NCBI GenBank assembly: GCA_030916795.1
Contig: JAUPVZ010000013.1
Coordinates: 1 to 6,490, forward strand
Direction of reading: 5' to 3'
Source: Patescibacteria group bacterium
GTDB taxonomy: Bacteria > Patescibacteriota > Minisyncoccia > Phycocordibacterales > XYD1-FULL-46-19
DNA: 6,490 nucleotides
The notes beneath the pieces were generated by a model. That model worked only from the letters and a program-made list of their open reading frames with translations. It searched no databases and was not told where the DNA came from. The first letter of the stretch is position 1. Every line of letters starts with the position of its first letter. Position numbers and translations under genes: made by a program. This document shows positions 1 to 5,697 of the stretch, one piece after another.

Positions 1-879
1 ATTACAGGTACCCACATTTTGGCCAATATTTGTTTCTTGTTTTAGGATCGCGAGCGCAAAAGCCGGGCGAACCCCAGTCTTTTTGGATAGCTGAATAGCC
101 ATATCTACCGCTTCACCAAAAGAAATACTGGTGGTGTCGCGCAGTTTAAACAAGGCACTACGAATAGCAGCCCGCCTAGCCTCTCGTTCAGCAATAATAC
201 CCTGATAAGAGGCGGCGGCTTGCTTGGTAAGGGCTAACAATCTTTTTTGCTCGGCTTCGGCTGCTTGAATCTTTTTGGTTTCTTCTTCAATAACGCGTTT
301 AGCATCTCGTTCCGCATCACGGCGTCGCTCGAGGGTAACTTTTTCTTTGGTGGTTTCGACTTGGGTATCACGCATCACCTGAAATGACCCATGCATACTG
401 GCTTGGATAAAATTAAATGAATCTAGGTCGGCAAAAAAGCCCGATAGACTATCTTGGCCCAAAATAACCTCGGACATATCCACATGGTCCAATTCTTTGG
501 TTTTGCGTAACAACTCGGCCAAAGATTCTTTTTCGGATTCAATTTTGTTAGATAAAGTCGTGATAGTATTTTCGCGTTTGGTGATATCGCCTCCCAATCT
601 TTCGATTTCGATTTGTTTTTGTCTGATTTTTAATTTGGCTTGGTTTATTTTGTAAGTTAGAATCTGGATGTCACGACTAATAGACGAGGCCTCGCCTTGT
701 TTGGCTTGTAGCTTTTTGGTATTGGCAGCAATATCGGCTTCGACTTGGGCCAGCTCTTTACGCAAGGCTGATTCGCGAATTTCCTTTTCTTCCGGAGTTT
801 CCGCTAGGGCTAAAGTGGGAACCAATGTTAAAAGTAAAAAAAATATACCAATCTGGGCAAATTTAGTCTGTAAGGTCAT
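1..879 (-). CDS. Secreted coiled-coil protein, PcsB/EnvC-like, running into a lysozyme-like domain (3' end outside window)
   Basis: The frame is open from the ATG at 879 to the window edge: 293 codons with no stop, so the C-terminus is missing. Residues 1-26 are a classic signal peptide (basic start, hydrophobic core around IFFLLLTLVPTLA, cleavage after ALA), so the product is exported. Two long charged helical stretches (about 27-130 and 170-240) read as coiled coils. They are joined by a hinge around 137-157 (VILGQDSLSGFFADLDSF) that resembles the hinge of PcsB/EnvC/CwlO-type hydrolase-activator coiled coils. From about 251 a different domain starts; FALAILKQETNIGQNVG (274-290) looks like the start of a lysozyme/transglycosylase-like fold, with E282 as the candidate catalytic glutamate. 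The likely role is peptidoglycan remodelling or its activation at the cell surface. Enzyme activity is inference because the rest of the domain is not visible. No Shine-Dalgarno precedes the start; a TATAAT lies 6 nt upstream. Confidence 0.8.
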   Translation of the reverse strand, partial: MTLQTKFAQIGIFFLLLTLVPTLALAETPEEKEIRESALRKELAQVEADIAANTKKLQAKQGEASSISRDIQILTYKINQAKLKIRQKQIEIERLGGDITKRENTITTLSNKIESEKESLAELLRKTKELDHVDMSEVILGQDSLSGFFADLDSFNFIQASMHGSFQVMRDTQVETTKEKVTLERRRDAERDAKRVIEEETKKIQAAEAEQKRLLALTKQAAASYQGIIAEREARRAAIRSALFKLRDTTSISFGEAVDMAIQLSKKTGVRPAFALAILKQETNIGQNVGTCN

Positions 880-885
880 TGGTCT

Positions 886-894
886 ATTATACCA
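886..894 (-). promoter_or_regulatory. Extended -10 promoter for the coiled-coil gene, predicted leaderless
   Basis: On the minus strand TGGTATAAT (894 to 886) is a perfect extended -10 element. Its last base is 6 nt before the ATG at 879, so transcription starting 7 nt downstream would begin at the A of the start codon. A -35 at normal spacing would fall inside the adjacent terminator hairpin and is poor, which fits a promoter that relies on the extended -10. Confidence 0.6.
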
Positions 895-931
895 AAAACC
901 CCCAGTGTCGCGAAGCGACACTGGGGGTTTT
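895..931 (-). terminator. Strong intrinsic terminator after bL25, symmetric
   Basis: A 13-bp perfect GC-rich stem (899-911 with 915-927) closes on a GAA triloop in the very stable GCGAAGC context. It is extended by AAAA/TTTT pairs at 895-898 and 928-931. On the minus strand the stem ends in TTTTT, giving a textbook terminator for the bL25 gene, whose stop codon is 7 nt upstream. The A/T flanks make it symmetric, so it could also stop plus-strand transcription. Confidence 0.85.
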
Positions 932-937
932 AAAAAT

Positions 938-1582
938 TTATTCGCTAGCCGGCTCTCCGCCTTCCTCATCCTTCTTTCCTTTCTGCTCGACTTCGATCGC
1001 CGAGATATCCACTGGTTCAGATTCGACAGGTTCATCTTTTGGTTCCGAGACCAGCGCCACCACTTCGTTTTCTTCAATCATAACCGTCACCCCAGCTGGC
1101 AATTTTAGATCGGCGACAGTAATCTGGCTATCAAAGTCCACCAGACCAGAAATATCCACCGTAATGTCGTGAGGCAAATCTTTAGGCATCGCCTCAATAG
1201 GCAAATCGTGAATAACCTTGACCAGCACCCCATTTAGGTTTTTGACGGCTGGTGATTCCCCTTCAAAGACTAGCGGTACTTCCACCTCCACCTTCTTCCC
1301 TTTTTCTACAACATAAAAATCTACATGAATAACCTCACCAGAGATTGGGTCATGGTCAGCATCTTTTACCAGCACATCATGGTCACCGGCAGCAGTTTTG
1401 AATTCGATCACTGTCGATTCCCCTGCTTCTTTATAGACTTTATTAAACTCTTTAGTATCAATAAAATAATTTTCGGCCTCTTGTTTTCGGCCATAAATAA
1501 CAACCGGGAGCTTCCCGTCTTTTCTGGCAAACTTTAAGGTTTTGCCAAATACTTCTCTTTTTTCAGCATTTAGGGTCAACAT
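938..1582 (-). CDS. rplY: 50S ribosomal protein bL25, Ctc/TL5 form
   Basis: This 214-residue protein matches the long, general-stress (Ctc/TL5) form of bL25, which binds 5S rRNA in the large ribosomal subunit. The N-terminal domain (about 1-90) begins MLTLNAEKREVFGK and includes the family stretches GKLPVVIYGR and DPISGEVIHVDFY. The C-terminal beta domain (about 95-183) includes the VKVIHDLPIEAMPKDLPHDI type of sequence and LPAGVTVM. A low-complexity acidic tail (about 184-214, rich in E, D and K) follows, as in many Ctc proteins. The gene stands alone: it has its own promoter at 1592-1620 and a strong terminator directly after the stop. The start at 1582 gives the expected N-terminus and sits 9 nt after a -10 box, with no Shine-Dalgarno on the coding strand. 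Confidence 0.93.
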   Translation of the reverse strand: MLTLNAEKREVFGKTLKFARKDGKLPVVIYGRKQEAENYFIDTKEFNKVYKEAGESTVIEFKTAAGDHDVLVKDADHDPISGEVIHVDFYVVEKGKKVEVEVPLVFEGESPAVKNLNGVLVKVIHDLPIEAMPKDLPHDITVDISGLVDFDSQITVADLKLPAGVTVMIEENEVVALVSEPKDEPVESEPVDISAIEVEQKGKKDEEGGEPASE

Positions 1583-1591
1583 AACGGAGGT

Positions 1592-1620
1592 AGTATAGAG
1601 TAAATTACCAATAAATGCAA
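1592..1620 (-). promoter_or_regulatory. Promoter of the bL25 gene
   Basis: The minus strand shows TTGCAT (1620 to 1615), a 17-nt spacer, then TATACT (1597 to 1592). The predicted start of transcription near 1585 leaves a leader of only about 3 nt before the ATG at 1582, so translation is probably leaderless or nearly so. Confidence 0.6.
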
Positions 1621-1704
1621 GAACGAAGGAAAATATTTAAAACATCTCAAGTATCTCTAAAAAAGCTTATATATCAACGTTTATTTAGGTCTAAGATAAC
1701 TTAC
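1621..1704. other. AT-rich spacer between divergent promoters
   Basis: This 84-bp stretch has A- and T-tracts and no open frame that resembles a protein. It separates the minus-strand bL25 promoter from the plus-strand RNA promoter. The A/T tracts next to each -35 could act as UP elements for RNA polymerase alpha subunits. I see no clear operator. Confidence 0.35.
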
Positions 1705-1732
1705 TTGACAAAGTTTACTTATATGCTATACT
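1705..1732 (+). promoter_or_regulatory. Near-consensus sigma-70-type promoter for the structured RNA
   Basis: TTGACA (1705-1710) is a perfect -35 and TATACT (1727-1732) a 5-of-6 -10, with a 16-nt spacer. Transcription would start near 1739-1740. No plus-strand protein gene follows, so the promoter must serve an RNA gene ending at the terminator near 1927. Confidence 0.75.
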
Positions 1733-1738
1733 AGTTGT

Positions 1739-1927
1739 AGTGGTACATGCAGGCGTTCTCACCCTTCGGCCCAACGAACACGGCGCCGCCCACATCGGGA
1801 ATCTGCCGGGGCAGGGAGAGAAGATTGCTTCTGGGAAGAGCTCCCCAGAGAGGAGGAAGGTGCCTGTAGGGAATTGATTTTCCTTACCACTAAGCCGGGA
1901 TCACAAAGGCGTGACCCCGGTTTTTTT
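1739..1927 (+). ncRNA. Unassigned structured small RNA, about 190 nt
   Basis: A strong promoter and a strong terminator bracket about 190 nt with no credible coding frame, and the ends pair with each other. TAGTGGTA (1738-1745) is the perfect complement of TACCACTA (1885-1892), closing the molecule with 8 bp. Inside, CAGGC (1750-1754) pairs with GCCTG (1862-1866), and CCTTC (1763-1767) can pair with GAAGG (1856-1860). Local hairpins occur at AATCT/AGATT (1800-1804 with 1822-1826), at the GGGA/TCCC stem near 1832-1845, and at 1868-1884 (6 bp with one wobble, loop TTGAT). The end-closed rod with a small 3'-side hairpin is reminiscent of 6S RNA, which binds RNA polymerase, but I cannot find a diagnostic 6S sequence. 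I looked for SRP RNA (GGAAGGAAGCAG), tmRNA and RNase P (GAGGAAAGTCC) signatures and did not find them. Family unknown. Confidence 0.65.
1895..1927 (+). terminator. Intrinsic terminator of the plus-strand RNA
   Basis: CCGGGATCAC (1895-1904) pairs with GTGACCCCGG (1911-1920), 9 of 10 positions with one A/C mismatch, over the loop AAAGGC. Seven T residues follow (1921-1927). On the minus strand the hairpin has no T-tract, so it should not efficiently stop transcription arriving from the oxidase gene. Confidence 0.85.
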
Positions 1928-1948
1928 ATACCAATTTTCTCAAAAATT

Positions 1949-3598
1949 TTAAGATGTGGCCAAATGGTCTTTGATGTACTGTTTGCTTCCCCCCACCTTT
2001 TTGCCAGGGTTAAATATATTTTCTGGGTCAAAAATATTCTTGATTTGGGCGAACAATTCAATAATTTCTTGCCCATACATTTTATCAAGATAAGGGGTCC
2101 GAATAATACCATCATTATGTTCAGCGGTTATGGACCCCCCAAAAGATGCCACTAGATCATAAACCCGGTCTGATAGCTCCATAATAATATCACCACTTTT
2201 TGGGTCGGACAGGTCCATCAGCGGAATAATATGAAAATTGCCATCGCCCGCGTGCCCCGCAATAGTGTAGAACAAATCATATTCATCTAGAATCGCCCGC
2301 AGCTTTGGCAAAAATTCTGGCATCTGGGCAGGGTCAACAATCACATCATCAATAAAAGGCGCTGTCCGTTTTTTGCCCAAATGTTTGCGCAATAAGCTAA
2401 AGGCTTCACGCCGAATGGTCCAATATTTCTCGGTTTCAGCTGGGCCGCTAGTCTGACGCGCCTTGACCCCCATTGCTTTCATCTCCTCCACAAACTGGCG
2501 GGCCTTAATATTTAGATCATCATCGGCCCGGCCCGCAAACTCGACCAACAAAACTAGTTTGGGGAGGCCCGCCTGCAAAGTCATTTTTAATTCGGGCCAA
2601 AACGACCAGCCCAACTTCCACAGCCCACCAAATTTTAATTTTTTAGCGAGCGCTGGCAAAAAACGCAAAGCCAGCTTCATTGTCTTATCATCGTAGGACT
2701 CGATACTGTCTGGGTCAAAAGCTAGTGCCTTATTTACCACCTCCGCCACCTGGCCCACCTCTGACAAAAAGACGACTACTAATTCTGTTTTATCTTCGAC
2801 GGGAACCACCCGCAAAGTAGCTTTGGTCACAATCCCCAGTGTCCCTTGGGCGCCAGTGATTAGCTTGTTTAGATTGAAAGTCTCGCCCTCCCAAACATTC
2901 CACAAATAATACCCTGCCGAATTTTTGGAAACTTTCGGTCGAGCTTGGTTAATAATTTCTCTATTATTATTTATTAAATGAAAAACTTGGCGATATATCT
3001 GCCCCAAAAAATTATCTTCAATTATTTTCTGTTCAAGCTCATTTTTATTTAAAGCTTTTATTTCGTACGACTTACCATCGGCCAACACCACATCTAGGGC
3101 CTCAACATAATTTTCTGTTTTACCAAAACGAAGGTTTTTTTCGCCCCCCGAATTGTTGCCAATCATCCCCCCGATAGCATTTAGATCCTTGGATGCTGTA
3201 TACGAAGGTAACATCTGCCCAGTTTTTTTAACTTCTGTTTCAAAATCTCGATACAAAGTACCCGGCAACACAGTGGCCTTGTCTTGGTTTATTTCCACCC
3301 TTCCCGCCATATATCTGGTGATGTCGGCAATGATTGATTCGCCAATAGCCCCGCCCGACATACAAGTAGCCGCCGCCCGCACGGTGATAGCCAGCCCAGG
3401 ATTGGCTTGCTTATTTTTGTTTACAAAAGAAACCAAGGCCTTTATATCGGCCTCGTCTTTGGGCCACACGACAAGCGCTGGTACTACTTCCAGCAAGCTG
3501 GCATCGTGACTATATTGAGCCAAGACTTTTGGGTCCGCTGAAATATCACCTTTAAAACTCTGTCTCAATTCCTCATGCAAATCTGGAGATATGGTCAT
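1949..3598 (-). CDS. FAD-linked oxidase, GlcD / D-lactate dehydrogenase family
   Basis: This 549-residue flavoprotein has the vanillyl-alcohol-oxidase (PCMH) FAD fold at about 36-215 and the FAD-oxidase C-terminal domain at about 270-532. Family motifs visible: VVWPKDEADIKALVSFV (43-59), the pyrophosphate-loop region TCMSGGAIGESI (78-89), IGGMIGNNSGG (142-152), ITGAQGTLGIVTKATL (247-262), the histidine motif GHAGDGNFH (448-456), AEHNDG (492-497) and the FDPENIFNPGKKV end (523-535). Such enzymes oxidise 2-hydroxy acids (D-lactate, glycolate, 2-hydroxyglutarate) to 2-oxo acids, passing electrons to a quinone or another carrier. The substrate cannot be fixed here. AEHNDG replaces the commoner GEHGIG and is typical of variants often fused to an Fe-S domain, which this protein lacks. 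The start at 3598 is 9 nt after the aldolase stop, without a Shine-Dalgarno, so the two genes are probably one transcript. Confidence 0.9.
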   Translation of the reverse strand: MTISPDLHEELRQSFKGDISADPKVLAQYSHDASLLEVVPALVVWPKDEADIKALVSFVNKNKQANPGLAITVRAAATCMSGGAIGESIIADITRYMAGRVEINQDKATVLPGTLYRDFETEVKKTGQMLPSYTASKDLNAIGGMIGNNSGGEKNLRFGKTENYVEALDVVLADGKSYEIKALNKNELEQKIIEDNFLGQIYRQVFHLINNNREIINQARPKVSKNSAGYYLWNVWEGETFNLNKLITGAQGTLGIVTKATLRVVPVEDKTELVVVFLSEVGQVAEVVNKALAFDPDSIESYDDKTMKLALRFLPALAKKLKFGGLWKLGWSFWPELKMTLQAGLPKLVLLVEFAGRADDDLNIKARQFVEEMKAMGVKARQTSGPAETEKYWTIRREAFSLLRKHLGKKRTAPFIDDVIVDPAQMPEFLPKLRAILDEYDLFYTIAGHAGDGNFHIIPLMDLSDPKSGDIIMELSDRVYDLVASFGGSITAEHNDGIIRTPYLDKMYGQEIIELFAQIKNIFDPENIFNPGKKVGGSKQYIKDHLATS

Positions 3599-3607
3599 AA
3601 AAATGTA

Positions 3608-4480
3608 TTAGCGCCCAGCAAATAGTCGCAGACGTTCGGCCGTTTTGGTTTCTATTGCATGCATTGCCCCCGCCATTATTTTATAGGGCGCAATTTCATC
3701 GGGATTGTTTTGCAAATACATTTTCACGGCATCACGAAAAACGACACGAATCTCCGTATTGATATGAATCATGGACACCCCTGCCTTGATCGCCATAGTA
3801 AAATCTTCATCACTAATCCCTGAACCACCATGCAAAACAAGTGGCACACCACAAGTGGTTCTCATTTTTTTGATAAGTTCAATATCCAAACGCGGGTCAG
3901 TGCCCGATTTGAGCATCCCGTGCAAATTGCCGACCGCTGGCGCGAGCAAGTCAACGCCGGTGGCCTGGACAAACTGGGCCGCGATTTCAGGCGTCGGCAA
4001 CGCCGCGCCTGAAATCGCGGCTTCCTCTGGTATTTCGTCCAGCAATTTGCTCGAAGTACCAATATAGCCAATCTCCCCTTCTACTAGAATATTTGGGTTC
4101 ACGCTTTTGGCATAAGCCACCGCTTCTTTAGTCAAAGCAATATTTTCGTCTAAACCAAGTTTAGACCCATCTACCACTACCGAGTCGAATCCGGCATCTA
4201 CCACTTTTTTTATTTCCTCTAGCGAGTAGGTATGATCCGCGTTCAAAAATACTGGGTAATCGTACTCGGCACGCAGACTGTCTACCAAGGCCTTAACCTG
4301 CTTAATACCAATATAATTTCTCTCCCCTTCGGACACCCCAATAATCACTGGCAATTTTTCGGCCTCGGCCGCCCGAAACACCCCCCACAAGCCCTCGATA
4401 TTAGAGATATTAAAATGCCCCAATGCCCACCCTCCCTTATCGGCCTCGTTTATATATTCAAGCAATGTTTTCATTCCCAC
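3608..4480 (-). CDS. fba: Class II fructose-/ketose-bisphosphate aldolase
   Basis: This 290-residue protein has the full class II, zinc-dependent aldolase pattern of the Fba/GatY/KbaY family. Catalytic Asp82 and zinc ligand His83 are in NADHTYS. Glu134/Glu136 lie in VEGEIGYIG, the second zinc His187 in GNLHG, the third His217 in LHGGSGI, and the phosphate-binding NTEIR at 241-245. It reversibly joins dihydroxyacetone phosphate and glyceraldehyde 3-phosphate to fructose 1,6-bisphosphate. Tagatose bisphosphate is an alternative substrate, and I cannot separate the two by eye. Length is normal for the compact form. The start is either GTG at 4480 or ATG at 4474; GTG sits exactly where transcription should begin after a TATGAT box, ATG only 6 nt later. 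The oxidase gene follows after 9 nt, and a PfkB sugar kinase is divergent across 66 bp. A long inverted repeat lies inside the gene (3978-4021). Confidence 0.92.
   Translation of the reverse strand: MGMKTLLEYINEADKGGWALGHFNISNIEGLWGVFRAAEAEKLPVIIGVSEGERNYIGIKQVKALVDSLRAEYDYPVFLNADHTYSLEEIKKVVDAGFDSVVVDGSKLGLDENIALTKEAVAYAKSVNPNILVEGEIGYIGTSSKLLDEIPEEAAISGAALPTPEIAAQFVQATGVDLLAPAVGNLHGMLKSGTDPRLDIELIKKMRTTCGVPLVLHGGSGISDEDFTMAIKAGVSMIHINTEIRVVFRDAVKMYLQNNPDEIAPYKIMAGAMHAIETKTAERLRLFAGR
3978..4021. repeat. 16-bp perfect inverted repeat inside the aldolase gene
   Basis: GCCGCGATTTCAGGCG (3978-3993) is the exact reverse complement of CGCCTGAAATCGCGGC (4006-4021). The 12-nt centre adds four more pairs (3995-3998 with 4002-4005) around an AAC loop with one bulged T, making about 20 bp of stem. 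It lies within codons for residues about 154-169 and keeps the frame. There is no T-tract on either strand, so it is not an ordinary terminator. Confidence 0.9.
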
Positions 4481-4486
4481 TATTCT

Positions 4487-4492
4487 ATCATA
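4487..4492 (-). promoter_or_regulatory. -10 box of the aldolase-oxidase operon
   Basis: TATGAT on the minus strand (4492 to 4487) is followed by six bases and then GTG at 4480, so the expected transcription start coincides with the GTG. No convincing -35 is seen at 16-18 nt, which lowers confidence. Confidence 0.45.
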
Positions 4493-4532
4493 AGTCCACT
4501 CCCAATATGATATGATACTAATATCTAACAGT

Positions 4533-4538
4533 TATAAA
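4533..4538 (+). promoter_or_regulatory. -10 box of the PfkB kinase gene
   Basis: TATAAA (4533-4538) lies 8 nt before the ATG at 4547, giving a predicted leader of 0-2 nt. There is no clear -35 and no Shine-Dalgarno. It shares the 66-bp divergent region with the aldolase promoter, so a common regulator is possible. Confidence 0.4.
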
Positions 4539-4546
4539 TCTAAATT

Positions 4547-5542
4547 ATGGACAAAATGCTCGATATTTTGGCGATTGGCGATATTACCACCGACGCCTTT
4601 ATCAAACTACAAGACGCCGAGGTAAATTGTGATATAAACAAAGACAATTGCAAAATTTGCCTCGCTTTTGGTGACAAAATCCCTTATGAATCGGTGACAA
4701 TTGTGCCAGCGGTCGGCAATTCCCCCAATGCCGCTGTTTCTGCCTCTCGTCTTGGTCTAACTGCCGGGCTGCTATCTAATATTGGTTCTGACCCAGAAGG
4801 TACCGAGGCCCTAGACCAATTAAAAAAAGAAAATATCGATACCACCTCGATCAAAATAAATGACGGACAAAAAACCAATTACCACTATGTCTTGTGGTAT
4901 GGTGCCGAGCGCACTATTTTGATCAAGCACGAGAAATATGATTATGAATTGCCGGAAATCGGTAACCCCCGCTGGATTTATTTGAGTTCACTTGGTGAAA
5001 ACTCGCTTGATTTCCATCGGCAACTTGCAGATTGGCTAAAGCAGAACCCCGACACCAAGCTCGCCTTTCAACCGGGTACTTTTCAAATTGGTTTGGGGGC
5101 CGAGCAATTGCCAGATATTTTTGCCCACACCGAAATATTTTTCTGCAATCTAGAGGAAGCAAGGAGGATATTAAAAACTCCTACCGAAACTGATATTAAA
5201 AATCTTTTACTGGGTATAAAAAATTTGGGCCCCAAAATAGTAGTACTTACCGACGGCCCCCGCGGAGCTTATGTCTACGACGGCAACGAAACCTGGCAAA
5301 TGCCTATTTATCCCGACCCAAAACCACCGGTCGACCGCACCGGCGCTGGCGACTCTTTTGCTTCGACCTTTACCTCTTTTATCGCCCTTGGTCTATCTAT
5401 ACCCGAGGCCCTAAAACGCGCCCCGATCAACTCGATGTCGGTGGTCCAGTATGTAGGGGCCCAAGAAGGACTTTTGTCTAAAGAAAAAATCGAAGAATAT
5501 TTAGCCACGGCTCCAGCAGGATACGAACCCAAATTAATATAA
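4547..5542 (+). CDS. PfkB-family (ribokinase-like) carbohydrate kinase
   Basis: A 331-residue ribokinase-fold sugar kinase. The N-terminal strand MLDILAIGDITTDAFI (4-19) and the glycine/asparagine motif VGNSPNAAVSASRLGL (56-71) bind the sugar. The C-terminal signature DRTGAGDSF (263-271) forms the anion hole with catalytic base Asp269, and VVLTDGPRGAYVY lies before it. The enzyme transfers phosphate from ATP to a sugar or sugar phosphate in the cytoplasm. The substrate is not determinable, though the divergent class II aldolase suggests a fructose- or tagatose-type phosphate. An unusual insertion near the N-terminus has three cysteines (Cys28, Cys35, Cys38) in a C-x6-C-x2-C arrangement followed by the stretch GDKIPYESV. 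The start could be ATG 4547 or ATG 4556; the first is preferred because the -10 box places transcription there. Stop is TAA at 5540-5542. Confidence 0.9.
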   Translation: MDKMLDILAIGDITTDAFIKLQDAEVNCDINKDNCKICLAFGDKIPYESVTIVPAVGNSPNAAVSASRLGLTAGLLSNIGSDPEGTEALDQLKKENIDTTSIKINDGQKTNYHYVLWYGAERTILIKHEKYDYELPEIGNPRWIYLSSLGENSLDFHRQLADWLKQNPDTKLAFQPGTFQIGLGAEQLPDIFAHTEIFFCNLEEARRILKTPTETDIKNLLLGIKNLGPKIVVLTDGPRGAYVYDGNETWQMPIYPDPKPPVDRTGAGDSFASTFTSFIALGLSIPEALKRAPINSMSVVQYVGAQEGLLSKEKIEEYLATAPAGYEPKLI

Positions 5543-5600
5543 AAAATACCCCTCCTCTGTGCTCGCCAACAATAGGCAGTTTTTGCACTTCAAAGGGGTA
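5541..5600 (-). terminator. Minus-strand intrinsic terminator of a small transcript
   Basis: On the minus strand TACCCCT (5600 to 5594) pairs with AGGGGTA (5553 to 5547). An inner GTGC/GCAC pair set (5588-5585 with 5562-5559) lies across an internal loop, and TTTTTT follows (5546 to 5541). The T-tract exists only in the minus direction and abuts the PfkB stop codon. For the plus-strand kinase transcript the same hairpin lacks a T-tract. Confidence 0.65.
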
Positions 5601-5623
5601 CACACGTAAAGGTTTAATTTTTG

Positions 5624-5659
5624 CTAGTCTGGTCTGTCCCGAGGTCGCCGGATATTCAT
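5624..5659 (-). CDS. Possible 11-residue peptide ORF with a strong ribosome binding site
   Basis: ATG at 5659 opens a short frame, MNIRRPRDRPD, ending at TAG (5624-5626). It is preceded by AAGGAGGG (5677 to 5670), a perfect Shine-Dalgarno with rather long spacing (about 11 nt). That stands out because no larger gene here has one. The peptide is highly charged (four Arg, three Asp). ATG lies in the loop of a possible hairpin, TGGTCT/AGACCA, flanking the ORF. It lies between a TATAAT box (5703 to 5698) and the terminator at 5541-5600. No minus-strand gene follows, so it is not an attenuator in the usual sense. It may be a micro-protein, a small RNA with a ribosome-binding decoy, or chance. Confidence 0.25.
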   Translation of the reverse strand: MNIRRPRDRPD

Positions 5660-5697
5660 TTTAGACCAACCCTCCTTTCTTTATTAATACTAACAAA

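Noticed and set aside
668..1172. Plus-strand frames opposite the coiled-coil and bL25 genes
   Set aside because: They read through the strong terminator hairpin and are complements of two clear genes on the other strand.
1739..1927. RNase P RNA, SRP RNA or tmRNA as identity of the plus-strand RNA
   Set aside because: The GAGGAAAGTCC core of RNase P, the GGAAGGAAGCAG loop of SRP RNA and the tRNA-like ends of tmRNA are all absent, and the length is wrong for RNase P and tmRNA.
1740..1930. Riboswitch or attenuator leader
   Set aside because: No plus-strand gene lies downstream; the next genes are on the opposite strand.
1759..2155. Frames on both strands spanning the plus-strand RNA and the oxidase 3' end
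   Set aside because: They cross the RNA terminator hairpin and overlap the well-supported oxidase gene; their translations look like shadow frames.
3978..4021. Intragenic transcription terminator in the aldolase gene
   Set aside because: Neither strand has a T-tract after the hairpin, and the operon continues downstream.
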